64,000 nt of DNA from the NCBI GenBank assembly GCA_964521575.1, contig CAZFSR010000001.1, forward strand, positions 248,001 through 312,000, read 5' to 3'. Shown in pieces: positions 34,839-42,885 of this stretch (position 1 is its first letter; each line of letters starts with the position of its first letter). The stretch comes from 79-D21 sp964521575 (lineage in GTDB: Bacteria > Synergistota > Synergistia > Synergistales > 79-D21). The translations under genes were made by a program, and so were the position numbers. The notes under the pieces were generated by a model that ran no database searches, had not been told where the DNA came from, and saw only the letters and a program-made list of their open reading frames with translations.

Positions 34839-35072
34839 ATGCGGAGACTGCTAGATCTTTGCCGGCAAACCATCCACGAGATTAGGGAAGTGGTTTCTTC
34901 ACGTTGGCCAACGCGGTTTTTCCATGAGGCTAAAGTGTTCGGCGACGCGCTAGACGCAGGGGCGAAGGGCTGGCTGGAGAGGCTGTTCCGATCTTTTTGC
35001 GAAGCCATGGAAATCACGGCCCTCCAGCGCGGGGTAGAGCGCTGGGAGCCGGAAAAGAAACAGTGCGCTTAA
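34839..35072 (+). CDS. Short hypothetical protein, doubtful
   Basis: This 77-codon open frame is basic and helix-forming in outline (LLDLCRQTIHEIREVV; GWLERLFRSFCEAMEI). There is no clear SD and no recognised family. Base composition is nearer to the genome average than that of the nuclease gene. It could be a small gene or a leftover of a longer one. Confidence 0.3.
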   Translation: MRRLLDLCRQTIHEIREVVSSRWPTRFFHEAKVFGDALDAGAKGWLERLFRSFCEAMEITALQRGVERWEPEKKQCA

Positions 35073-35136
35073 GAGGCTGGGAATAGGGAGATTCGCTCGA
35101 TCGTAAACGCAACCTGAACGGAGGGATCAACCCATC

Positions 35137-35940
35137 ATGTATATCGTAGGAGAGCTCTATAACCGACGTCGGGAAATTCATGATCTTTTTGGCGGACAAC
35201 AACAGGGCGGAATCAGCACGCCTAGCCAATTTCCGTACGTGTTTATCTTTACAGGGGATCAAGGGCATGCTTACGGATATAAAGATGGCTGGAATCACGA
35301 TGGTTTGTATTACTACACGGGCGAGGGGCAGATTGGCGACCAGGGGTTGAGGATGGGGAACAAGGCGATCCTGGATCACCAAAAGAACGGGAAAGAATTA
35401 TTGCTTTTCCAATACGAAAAGAAGGGGCTTGTCCGCCATGTGGGCCAGATGGAATGTGTGGGCTATCACGAAGCAGAAAGGCCCGATCGGGAAGGAAACC
35501 CTCGGAAAGTGTTGGTTTTTGAGCTCGTCCCGATAAAGAGCGTGGAAGCGCGGGTTGCGCAAGAGCCGAGAGCCGCAGCCCAGATCGAGAATGAAGCCAG
35601 GTCGCTTTCGCTTACGGAGATTCTGGCTCGGGCGAAACCCAAAGAGAAAATGCAAACTTCCACAACCGAACGAAAGAAGGAGTATTACGAAAGAAGTGAA
35701 TACCTTCGGCTCTATGCCTTGAAAAGAGCGAACGGGGTTTGTGAGGGTTGCGGCCAGCCCGCCCCGTTTTTGAATAAGGCCGGAGAGCCCTATCTTGAGG
35801 TCCATAATGTCAGAAGGTTATCCGACGGTGGGCCGGATGATCCCACCTGGGTAGTGGCGCTTTGCCCGACTTGCCATAGTCGGGCTCATCATGGGCAGGA
35901 CGGAAAAGAGTTCAATGAGAGGCTGAAGAAGAAAGTATGA
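35137..35940 (+). CDS. HNH endonuclease with SRA-like N-terminal domain (ScoMcrA-like type IV restriction enzyme)
   Basis: This 267-residue protein has an N-terminal 20-130 segment (FTGDQGHAYGYKDGW; YYYTGEGQIGDQGLRMGN) that resembles the SRA-type modified-base-binding domain found before HNH in ScoMcrA-like enzymes. A C-terminal HNH nuclease follows: CEGCGQPAPF, LEVHNVRRLSDGG, and CPTCHSRAHHG. Cysteine pairs and the catalytic His are present. Such enzymes restrict DNA with foreign modifications. It lies next to the restriction-modification pair, so a small defence island is likely. Confidence 0.75.
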   Translation: MYIVGELYNRRREIHDLFGGQQQGGISTPSQFPYVFIFTGDQGHAYGYKDGWNHDGLYYYTGEGQIGDQGLRMGNKAILDHQKNGKELLLFQYEKKGLVRHVGQMECVGYHEAERPDREGNPRKVLVFELVPIKSVEARVAQEPRAAAQIENEARSLSLTEILARAKPKEKMQTSTTERKKEYYERSEYLRLYALKRANGVCEGCGQPAPFLNKAGEPYLEVHNVRRLSDGGPDDPTWVVALCPTCHSRAHHGQDGKEFNERLKKKV

Positions 35941-36022
35941 GAGCTCCGAGTAAGGTCCCCTGGAATGAGCGAAGGGACCTGGATGTATCCCTGGCAAGGT
36001 TCCCAGGAGGGAGGGTTAATTG

Positions 36023-36511
36023 ATGAAAAGAGTTCTTTTGCTCGTGGCGGCTGTCACCCTCGTGCTCACCGGTACGGCCTGGGCCGGGAATGTCGGTCTC
36101 ATGATCGTCCCCGTGGAGCCGGTGAAGGCCAACAGTTCGGTGGTCCAGGCCATTTCGGAGGCCTTCTCCCCGGAATTCCCCGGTGCCACGATCCTGCCCG
36201 CGGTCGTGGCGAGCCAGGACGCGGCGCAGGCCCAGGAAAAAATCTCGCAGGAATTGACCGCCGGCAATTGGGACTACGGGGCGATGGTCCGGCTGGAAAT
36301 GACGCGGGTGATGGGCACCGTGGCCTTCTTCAATCGGAAAATGGCCGTGACCGCGTATGCGGCGATCGAGATCGCCTCAAAGGACGGCACGTTTTTCAAC
36401 CGGAAGTTCGAGGCCAAGGCCATCGGGGACGCCTCAGCCAATGCCGGGCCTCTGTTTCTCCAGGCCTTGAACCAGGCCCTGGAGGCCTTCAAGGAAGCCT
36501 TCAAGCTGTGA
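36023..36511 (+). CDS. Secreted hypothetical protein
   Basis: This 162-residue protein has a clear signal peptide (MKRVLLLVAAVTLVLTGTAWA). The mature part begins GNVGLMIVPVEPVKANSS and is alpha/beta in appearance, with repeated AAIEIASKDG- and NRKFEAKAI-like strands. No family was recognised. GGAGGGAGGG lies a few bases before the ATG. It stands in front of the methyltransferase gene with a 22-base gap and may share its transcript. Probably periplasmic. Confidence 0.7.
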   Translation: MKRVLLLVAAVTLVLTGTAWAGNVGLMIVPVEPVKANSSVVQAISEAFSPEFPGATILPAVVASQDAAQAQEKISQELTAGNWDYGAMVRLEMTRVMGTVAFFNRKMAVTAYAAIEIASKDGTFFNRKFEAKAIGDASANAGPLFLQALNQALEAFKEAFKL

Positions 36512-36533
36512 AGCCGGCGGGGAGGTCCGTCCG

Positions 36534-37220
36534 ATGCAGAACTATTACGCCGACAAACTGAACTCGGCGAAGCTTTTCCAGGTTTACGAAACCGGGATCG
36601 AGCGGGTGAGGCAGTATCTCGAGGCGGAGATCGACTTCGTCCGGAAGGACCTTCACGGCCACGAACGGATCCTGGAGCTCGGCGCGGGCTACGGCCGCAT
36701 CATGAAGAAACTGGCCCCCTGCGCCGGTTCGATCGTCGGCATCGACATCTCCGAAGACTCCATCGCCTTCGGGAAGGTCTACCTGGAGGACTTCCCTAAC
36801 TGCTCTCTCCGGGTCATGGACGCCCACAAGATCGAGTACAAAAACGAGTTCGATGTCGTCATCTGCCTCCAGAACGGCCTGTCCGCGATAAAAGGGGATC
36901 CCCTCAACCTGGTCCGCCGGGCCATGGCGGCCCTGCTTCCAGGAGGAAGGGCCTACTTCAGCTCCTACAGCCCCAGGTTCTGGGAACACCGGCTGGCCTG
37001 GTTCCAGGAACAGGCCTCCAGGGGGCTCCTCGGCGAAATCGACCTGGACATGACGAAGGACGGGAAAATCGTCTGCAAGGACGGTTTCACGGCGACCACC
37101 TTCTCGGCTGCCGACCTTGCCGAACTGGGGCATCGGGCCGGCTGCGCCTGCCGCATCGAAGAGGTCGACGAATCGAGCCTCTTCGCCGTCTTTGAAAAGG
37201 GGCATGGGGTCAGAGCTTGA
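36534..37220 (+). CDS. Class I SAM-dependent methyltransferase
   Basis: This 228-residue protein has a Rossmann-type methyltransferase fold. Motif I is ILELGAGYGRIMKKL (about residues 46-60), the acidic strand-2 residue is in IVGIDISEDSI, and motif IV lies in FDVVICLQNG. The acceptor is unknown. The last codons and the stop are supplied by a copy of the dispersed repeat (starting at 37206), which suggests the original 3' end was altered by repeat insertion. GGAGG precedes the start. Confidence 0.85.
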   Translation: MQNYYADKLNSAKLFQVYETGIERVRQYLEAEIDFVRKDLHGHERILELGAGYGRIMKKLAPCAGSIVGIDISEDSIAFGKVYLEDFPNCSLRVMDAHKIEYKNEFDVVICLQNGLSAIKGDPLNLVRRAMAALLPGGRAYFSSYSPRFWEHRLAWFQEQASRGLLGEIDLDMTKDGKIVCKDGFTATTFSAADLAELGHRAGCACRIEEVDESSLFAVFEKGHGVRA

Positions 37221-37240
37221 TTTCGACCGTTTGCATACAA
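37206..37240. repeat. Half-copy of the dispersed palindromic repeat
   Basis: It begins GGGGTCAGAGCTTGAT, continues TTCGACC and TTGCATACAA, and closely matches the reverse complement of the half-copy at 62141-62178. It lacks a matching second arm. It overlaps the end of the methyltransferase gene and provides its stop codon. Confidence 0.7.
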
Positions 37241-37251
37241 GTTGGCCGGGG

Positions 37252-38754
37252 TCATTCGCCCCTGAACCGTTCTTCCAGCCGCCGCAGCGCCACGCCCCAG
37301 CGCACGTTCCGGTCGGGGATGCCGGAGTCCCGGATGGCCGCCTTGAGGGCCTTCACGTCCTCCAGGTTTTGGGCGGCAAGAAGGGAACTGCCTCTTTCAA
37401 GGAAAAACGGAACCAGCTCGGGCTTGTTTCGTGCGGCCCAGAAAAGCAGGGGCTTGCCGTCGAGGCGGAATTCCAGGCTCAGGCCGTGCGCCAGTAAGTC
37501 TTCGAGCATAAGGTGCTGCCCAAAATCCCCCTCCCCGCAGGCCAATACCTCCCGCAAAACGGCTTCAAGCTCCGGGAACCCTTCCCAGTTTTCCGCGAAG
37601 GATTCGTCCAGCAGGCACCGGAAGGTCTCGAAGTTCCGGGCACGGGCGGCGATCGCCAGGAGCCTGGAAAGGTCGGCGGTCGAGAAAAGGCACTGCAGGG
37701 GAAGCGTCAGCCTGACCAGGGCGGCGTTCCCGTACTGCGCGGCGAGCTCCGGCAACCCTTCCTCGTCCTTGTCCGCCCCGTATTCGATCAGGAGCTGGGC
37801 GGCGGGCAGGTTTTCTCCCTTCACGGCATGGGCGAGCAGGCTCATCCCCCGGAAGGACAGGCGGGCTTCTATCCCCTCCGTCAGCAAGCGTTCCACCGCC
37901 CAGGCGGACCCGGACTTCACCGCCTTGTAGAGCGCCAGGGCTCCCTCGTCGCCGCCCCTCGGGTCGGCCTTCATCCGCAAAAGCCAGTCGATGGCGTTGA
38001 CCTGCCCCTTTTCCAGGGCATCCATCAAGAGAGAAGAGGCCTCGTCGGGGCCGCCGAAGGAAAAGCCGAGGCAGGACAGGCGGGCGAGGGTGTCGGGGTC
38101 GTCCTCCTCCACGGCTTCCCGGGCCAGTTTCAGGCCCAGGGCGAAGCCGTGCCTGTCCCAGCGGTTATCCGGGGGCCGGTCTTCGAGGGACTGAAGGTCC
38201 TTCTCCACCGCCCGGATCTTCGCGACGGTATCGGATATTTCGACGGACGGTTCGTCGAACTGCTGGGGGCTGCGGTCGTCGGTCTTCCTGATGTGCAGCC
38301 CCCAGGTTTCCAGGGCCCGGGCCATCTCGTTGCGGAAGCGGGTCACACGGTCCGGGTCGTTGCCGTGGGTTTCGACCTCGCAGAAGGGGCAATAGCCGCT
38401 CCACTGCTGCCTGCCGCCTTCCAGGAACTGGGCGAAGGAGCGGTACACGTAGAGGGGCCCGCCGCAGTGGGGGCAGGTTTCGACCAGCCGGCCCTTTTTC
38501 CACTCCCGCAGGATGCAGCCGAGTGGCAGGCTTTTGCGGACCTGGCCGTACTTGAAGGAGATATAGAACTCCACGAAGGGCACGCAGGCCGCCGACTTGG
38601 CCGGGTGGGACAGGAGGCCGTCCAGGTGTTTGAGCAGAACCGGGACGGCTTTCAGGAACAGCCCGAGCTCCCCGTGTTCGAGGCTTTCGGGAAGCGTGGT
38701 GAATTTGAACTCCTCCTCGTCGATTTCGTTGATATCGTCCTCGTCTTCGTTCAT
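37252..38754 (-). CDS. Ankyrin-like repeat protein with an N-terminal zinc-ribbon-like segment
   Basis: This 500-residue protein starts with an acidic MNEDEDDINEIDEEE tail. Residues 90-145 carry CPHCGGP and CPFCEVE, two CxxC pairs likely to bind zinc. From about residue 250 to the end there are helical repeats with ankyrin-style phrases such as GMSLLAHAVKGENLPAAQLL and KPLLFWAARNKPELVPFFLE. It probably mediates protein contacts. The ATG is chosen because GGGAGGAG lies five bases before it; the longer frame upstream has no SD. Divergent from the acidic gene at 38968. Confidence 0.7.
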   Translation of the reverse strand: MNEDEDDINEIDEEEFKFTTLPESLEHGELGLFLKAVPVLLKHLDGLLSHPAKSAACVPFVEFYISFKYGQVRKSLPLGCILREWKKGRLVETCPHCGGPLYVYRSFAQFLEGGRQQWSGYCPFCEVETHGNDPDRVTRFRNEMARALETWGLHIRKTDDRSPQQFDEPSVEISDTVAKIRAVEKDLQSLEDRPPDNRWDRHGFALGLKLAREAVEEDDPDTLARLSCLGFSFGGPDEASSLLMDALEKGQVNAIDWLLRMKADPRGGDEGALALYKAVKSGSAWAVERLLTEGIEARLSFRGMSLLAHAVKGENLPAAQLLIEYGADKDEEGLPELAAQYGNAALVRLTLPLQCLFSTADLSRLLAIAARARNFETFRCLLDESFAENWEGFPELEAVLREVLACGEGDFGQHLMLEDLLAHGLSLEFRLDGKPLLFWAARNKPELVPFFLERGSSLLAAQNLEDVKALKAAIRDSGIPDRNVRWGVALRRLEERFRGE

Positions 38755-38800
38755 GGGCACTCCTCCCGTCGGTTTGTGTAGGCCCATGATAGGACGGAGG

Positions 38801-38899
38801 GGCGACAGGATAAGTCGGGGGACGGGATCAGGCCTTTTTGTGCCCGCTTCTCCTGTGGCCATCATGATGGTTGCCCTTCACCCCCCCTATCCTGTCGCC
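38801..38899. repeat. Spaced inverted repeat between two divergent genes
   Basis: GGCGACAGGATA (38801-38812) recurs as its exact complement TATCCTGTCGCC (38888-38899), 75 bases apart. The space contains the perfect palindrome CCATCATGATGG (38859-38870). It lies in the shared upstream region of the ankyrin-like and acidic-protein genes and could be a pair of operator sites or a small mobile element remnant. Confidence 0.55.
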
Positions 38900-38967
38900 G
38901 TCCTGGCGTTTATTGGGATAGTGGCGATGGCTTGCGCTGGATAATCCAAGGCCGGGAGGTGTTTGGG

Positions 38968-39591
38968 GTGGAGCCGATCGACGAGGAAAGGCAGGAATTC
39001 GACGTGTTCCCAGGGAATGAGGGGGAAATTGGCGAACTCTCTGAGGAAGCCGAAGAGGATGAGGAGGAAGAGGAATACGAAGAAGATGACGAAGACGAGG
39101 AAGACGGGTTTCTTCTCTATCGCGAGGACTGGCGGATAGTCCGGGGGCTGAAGAAGGCCCTCTGGCAGCTGGTCCGATCCACAAAGCTTTCCTCGGCGCG
39201 TCAGCTCGAAGCGGTGGCTGGGGTCCTTGGCTTCCTTGAAGACATGCCCAGGGCCATCCGGCAAGACGACATCGAAATCGGCCTCCGCGGGCGGCAACGG
39301 AAGTTCAAGAACGGCGTGGAAATTTACCGCTACTGGACGATCCGGATCGAGGGGCAGGTGCTGGAGGTCACGTCTGCCGGATCCTATTTCAATCCCGCGA
39401 CGGGCGGCGACAGCTTCACGAGCCAGTATTGGTGCGTGGAACCGGGCTGCGACCCGATGTTCTCCGATTACCGGGACGATCTCTGGATGGTGCCCTACCT
39501 GGGCGACCTTGCCGACGAACTGGCGGAGATGAACCTGAAGAAGGACGGGGTCGAGGTGGAGATCATCGTTTGCCGCGAGAAGGTGGAGTGA
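38968..39591 (+). CDS. Hypothetical protein with a highly acidic segment
   Basis: This 207-residue protein has residues 20-47 that are almost all Glu and Asp (a long run of acidic residues after GEIGELSEEAEEDE). A compact C-terminal domain follows with IYRYWTIRIEGQVLEVTSAG and DDLWMVPYLGDLADELAE. No family was recognised. The GTG start is preferred because GGGAGG is 8 bases upstream. The divergent ankyrin-like protein also begins with an acidic tail, so the pair may work together; this is a guess from context. Confidence 0.6.
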   Translation: MEPIDEERQEFDVFPGNEGEIGELSEEAEEDEEEEEYEEDDEDEEDGFLLYREDWRIVRGLKKALWQLVRSTKLSSARQLEAVAGVLGFLEDMPRAIRQDDIEIGLRGRQRKFKNGVEIYRYWTIRIEGQVLEVTSAGSYFNPATGGDSFTSQYWCVEPGCDPMFSDYRDDLWMVPYLGDLADELAEMNLKKDGVEVEIIVCREKVE

Positions 39592-39594
39592 CAG

Positions 39595-39612
39595 GGGCAT
39601 AAAGACGGGGTC
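39595..39612 (+). repeat. Truncated copy of the repeat edge
   Basis: GGGCATAAAGACGGGGTC here is identical to the sequence leading into the palindrome at 42649-42666, but the palindrome itself is missing. Confidence 0.6.
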
Positions 39613-39629
39613 GGGTAAAGCGTTGTCTC

Positions 39630-39812
39630 GTGGCGGCGGATATGCCGCTGGTGAGGGAGGCGGCCAAATTCCTGGAGAAAATTCCTTCAAAGGACGTAAG
39701 GCAGGTTGCAAAAAAGATCCACGCACTATTGGACGATCCGTTGCCGGAGGATTCGATCCAAATTCAGGACAGCCCCTTTCTCCGGCTGGATTCGTACGCC
39801 TCCCGGTCGTAG
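39630..39812 (+). pseudogene. Truncated RelE/ParE-type toxin remnant
   Basis: This 60-codon frame reads FLEKIPSKDVRQVAKKIHAL and LDDPLPEDS, the N-terminal helical hairpin of RelE/ParE-superfamily toxins. It then stops at LRLDSYASRS, where family members continue with a GEYR-like strand. About one third of the usual 85-95 residues is missing, including the catalytic strand. No intact antitoxin is adjacent. It sits beside a truncated repeat. Confidence 0.5.
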
Positions 39813-39926
39813 GCCATGTATAATTCGGAAGCGGTTTGCCGCGTAAAGCCCGGTTGCGCGGATTGTCCCGCGGGCAACCGGGTATCTTTTTGCTTCGATC
39901 GTCTACCTACAGGGGGGAGTCGCTTC

Positions 39927-41630
39927 GTGCGCAGGGTTGCCCGGTATGCTTTCATCGTTCTCTTCTTTATCGCGGGTTCAGCGGCTGAGGCATCGGCTTA
40001 TTCAAAACAACCGACCTACCCCATAGATTCAAAGGTCGTGACGACGGTGGACCAAACGGTCCTTCCCGTTCCGGTTCCCTCGAATTCACCCAAATTGCTG
40101 CCGACGGAAATTTCAAAGTATTCGCAGTACGGCTACGGCCTTTGGCAGGCCGGAGAGGGTCTTGCCCTCCAAAAGAGGCTGGATATCATGGCCCCCGGCT
40201 ATTCGGGTGCGGAGGCCAGGCACGAGGCGAAGCTGCTGCGTTTTTTCACGATAGCCGACATCCACGTCTCCGACAAGGAAACCCCGGCCCAGGCGATCTT
40301 TTATGGCGCGAAGGGCGGGGTTTCATCGGCCTATTCGGGGGTCATGCTATATACGACCCACGTCCTGGACGCCGCGGTCCAGACGATCAACGCGATTCAC
40401 AGGAAAAACCCGATCGATTTCGGACTCTCCCTTGGGGACACCTGCAACAGCACGCAGTACAACGAGCTGCGCTGGTATATCGACGTTCTCGACGGCAAGA
40501 CCATCGATCCGAGCTCCGGGGCCCATGTGGGAACCCGCACCGTCGACTACCAGAAACCTTACCAGGCCGCAGGGCTGGACAAGGACATTCCGTGGTACCA
40601 GGTCCTGGGGAACCACGATCATTTCTGGCTGGGGTTCATGCCGCCGGATGATTATATCCGGCAGGCCCTGGTCGGCGAGAACATCGTCAACCTGGGGAAC
40701 CTGTTCGTCGACCCGCGCGGCCTGAAAAGCCGGGGTTTCTACATGGGATCGATCGACGGCTCGACGACTTACGGAGACGTGATCGGCGTGGGACCCGAAA
40801 AGGCTTTCGTCATCCCGCCGAAGGTCCTGGCAGCCGACCCGGACCGCCGTTCACTTTCGAAGAAGGAGTGGATCGGCGAATTCTTCAAGACATCCTCCAG
40901 GCCGGTCGGTCACGGTTTTGACCGGAGCAGCGTCGACAGGGATTTTGCGTGTTACAGCTTCGAGCCGAAGTCGAAGGTACCGGTCAAGGTGATCGTTCTC
41001 GACGACACCCAAAGGAACGACGATCCCAACGACAACCCGCGCTCCCTGGGATATGGGCATACGTCACTGGACCAGGAACGTTACGACTGGCTTGTCCGTG
41101 AACTTGCCAAAGGCCAGGCGGAAGGCAAGCTCATGATCATTGCCGCGCACATACCGATAGGCGTCGAATCGGGGGATTCCATGATGGCCTGGAACTCGAA
41201 CGCCCCGATGCCGGAAGCGCAGCTGATCGCGAAACTTCACGAGTTCCCGAATCTCATCGCGTGGGTCGCGGGACATCGGCACGGCAACACGGTCACCGCG
41301 TTCAAATCGCCGGATGCCGACCGTCCCGAGCTCGGTTTCTGGCAGATCGAAACCGCGTCGCTCAGGGATTTTCCCCAGCAGTTCCGCACGTTCGAAATTA
41401 TCCGGAACAGCGACAACACGGTTTCGATATTGGCGATCAACGTGGATACGGCCGTCAGGGCCGGGACGCCCGCTGCCAGGTCGAGATCGTACGCCGTCGC
41501 GGCCCAGCAGATTTTCGACAACCCGGCTCCGTACCTGCCCACGGGTTCGTACAACGCGGAGTTAGTCGTGCCGCTGAGTCCTGAAATGCAGGCCAGGATC
41601 CAGGGCTGCGGAACGCCCCTGCACAAGTAG
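39927..41630 (+). CDS. Exported calcineurin-like metallophosphoesterase (TIGR03768-like)
   Basis: This 567-residue protein with a signal peptide (VRRVARYAFIVLFFIAGSAA) has all five metal motifs: TIADIHVSDKE (about residue 110), LGDTCNS (about 172), GNHDHFW (about 228), IAAHIPIG (about 405) and AGHRHGN (about 448). The layout matches a family of large bacterial metallophosphoesterases of unknown substrate. The GTG start is chosen from GGGGAG seven bases before and the signal peptide that follows. The outer-membrane protein gene begins 3 bases downstream, so the two are coupled. Confidence 0.85.
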   Translation: MRRVARYAFIVLFFIAGSAAEASAYSKQPTYPIDSKVVTTVDQTVLPVPVPSNSPKLLPTEISKYSQYGYGLWQAGEGLALQKRLDIMAPGYSGAEARHEAKLLRFFTIADIHVSDKETPAQAIFYGAKGGVSSAYSGVMLYTTHVLDAAVQTINAIHRKNPIDFGLSLGDTCNSTQYNELRWYIDVLDGKTIDPSSGAHVGTRTVDYQKPYQAAGLDKDIPWYQVLGNHDHFWLGFMPPDDYIRQALVGENIVNLGNLFVDPRGLKSRGFYMGSIDGSTTYGDVIGVGPEKAFVIPPKVLAADPDRRSLSKKEWIGEFFKTSSRPVGHGFDRSSVDRDFACYSFEPKSKVPVKVIVLDDTQRNDDPNDNPRSLGYGHTSLDQERYDWLVRELAKGQAEGKLMIIAAHIPIGVESGDSMMAWNSNAPMPEAQLIAKLHEFPNLIAWVAGHRHGNTVTAFKSPDADRPELGFWQIETASLRDFPQQFRTFEIIRNSDNTVSILAINVDTAVRAGTPAARSRSYAVAAQQIFDNPAPYLPTGSYNAELVVPLSPEMQARIQGCGTPLHK

Positions 41631-41633
41631 GCG

Positions 41634-42551
41634 ATGAGGCGGCTGCTCGTCGTTGTTCTTCTCCTGGCGTCCGGCCTGGGTATGGCGCGGGGTATGGCCC
41701 AGGCCACGGAGGGGGCCTCGAGTTACTACTTCCCCGGTTCTTCCACCGCGTTCGCTGTGGCCGTAGCCCCGGAGCCGGGCTTCATGGCTGTCAGCCAGAC
41801 GCTGTTTTACAGCGGAAGGGCCAGCAAGGCCGTGTTGGGAGGGCGTGTCAACTTCGCGCTGGAGGCGGACGCGTTTTACGAGTATATGGGGGGCTTTTAC
41901 ACCTTCGAGGAGCCTGTTCTCGGCGGCCGGCTGCAGGTAGGGGCCGTCGTTCCCGTGGGGCATGCCGACGTCGAGGCCGTCCTCGGCTCCAGGAGAGTTT
42001 CGGACAACAGGACCGGTATCGGCGATACGATGATCTCCGCCGCCCTGTATTGGCGGAAGGGCAATTTCCACACCAAGCTCGTCGAATCCATCTTTGTCCC
42101 GACGGGGGAATACGGAACCGGGGATCTTGCGAATGTCGGCCGGAATTACTGGGGGTTTGATACGGCTCTTGCCGTAACCTGGCTGAACGCAGGGACCGGG
42201 ACTGAAATCTCCGTCACACCCGGCATCCTGTTCAACACGAAAAACACCGCGACGGACTACAAGTCGGGGAACGAGTTCCATGTCGACTTCGCGGTCAACC
42301 AGTTCCTCGCGCAAAACCTGGCATTGGGCCTTCACGGGTACTATTACCGCCAGGTGTCGGGCGATAGCGGCAGCGGAGCGAAGCTTGGCGGTTTCGAGGG
42401 TGAATCGTTCGGTATCGGGCCTGCCCTCCTATGGATGCCGAAGGCGGGGAAGGGCAAGATGTCGGTGATCGCCAAGTGGCTCCACGATGTTCACCAGGAA
42501 AACCGGATGCATGGAGATTACGGGCAGCTGACTGTCGGGTACAGGTTCTGA
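41634..42551 (+). CDS. Outer-membrane beta-barrel protein (MetA-pathway/SphA-like transporter family)
   Basis: This 305-residue protein has a signal peptide (MRRLLVVVLLLASGLGMARG) followed by alternating aromatic and polar strands: VGAVVPVGHADVEAV, GIGDTMISAALYWRKGNFHT, VGRNYWGFDTALAVTWL. It ends in a terminal phenylalanine (LTVGYRF), the usual outer-membrane insertion signal. It resembles the family of phenol-degradation-associated (MetA-pathway) outer-membrane proteins. It shows the organism has an outer membrane. Likely secreted or exported in company with the upstream phosphoesterase. Confidence 0.8.
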   Translation: MRRLLVVVLLLASGLGMARGMAQATEGASSYYFPGSSTAFAVAVAPEPGFMAVSQTLFYSGRASKAVLGGRVNFALEADAFYEYMGGFYTFEEPVLGGRLQVGAVVPVGHADVEAVLGSRRVSDNRTGIGDTMISAALYWRKGNFHTKLVESIFVPTGEYGTGDLANVGRNYWGFDTALAVTWLNAGTGTEISVTPGILFNTKNTATDYKSGNEFHVDFAVNQFLAQNLALGLHGYYYRQVSGDSGSGAKLGGFEGESFGIGPALLWMPKAGKGKMSVIAKWLHDVHQENRMHGDYGQLTVGYRF

Positions 42552-42577
42552 AGTCAGGGGCAAAAGAAGGATCGCAT

Positions 42578-42611
42578 AGGGGGAATCTCCAACGGGGGGT
42601 TCCCCCTTTTT
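42578..42611 (+). terminator. Rho-independent terminator after the outer-membrane gene
   Basis: AGGGGGAA (42578-42585) pairs with TTCCCCCT (42600-42607), followed by TTTT. Confidence 0.8.
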
Positions 42612-42660
42612 GGTCGATCTACCCAGGGGCTGGACCAAGAGGACGGCAGGGCATAAAGAC

Positions 42661-42722
42661 GGGGTCAGGTCTTGAATCTTAGCATCGGCTTCCGGTGATG
42701 CTAAGATTCAAGACCTGACCCC
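42661..42722. repeat. Dispersed palindromic repeat, copy A
   Basis: The 26-base arms (42661-42686 and 42697-42722) are perfectly complementary around a 10-base loop. The outer part is GGGGTCAGGTCTTGAAT and the inner part CTTAGCATC. The outer part is shared with copies at 44450, 56474 and 60884; the inner part differs among copies except for the copy at 60884. Confidence 0.9.
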
Positions 42723-42741
42723 ATTTATTTCTTAGGACACC

Positions 42742-42885
42742 GTGGCGATCCCCGATCTTCCCGGCTGCCTGGCCTGCGGCAAGGATGAACTGGCCCGGGA
42801 AAGGGGCGTGGATTTTTCCCTGGTGCTGCAGGAAGCCCTGAAGGAGAGGCTGCGGGTGTCGAGCGGGAGGAGGAGGACGAAATGA
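42742..42885 (+). pseudogene. HicB-like antitoxin remnant
   Basis: This 48-codon frame joins VAIPDLPGCLACGKDEL, like the N-terminal half of HicB antitoxins, directly to ARERGVDFSLVLQEALKERL, like the C-terminal HicB helix region. About half of the protein is missing and no HicA toxin was seen. Its stop overlaps the start of the next gene (ATGA), so a residual frame may still be translated. It begins just after palindrome copy A. Confidence 0.45.

Noticed and set aside
34787..35017. Minus-strand open frame in the gap before the HNH gene
   Set aside because: Overlaps the better plus-strand frame at 34839 and has no start signals.
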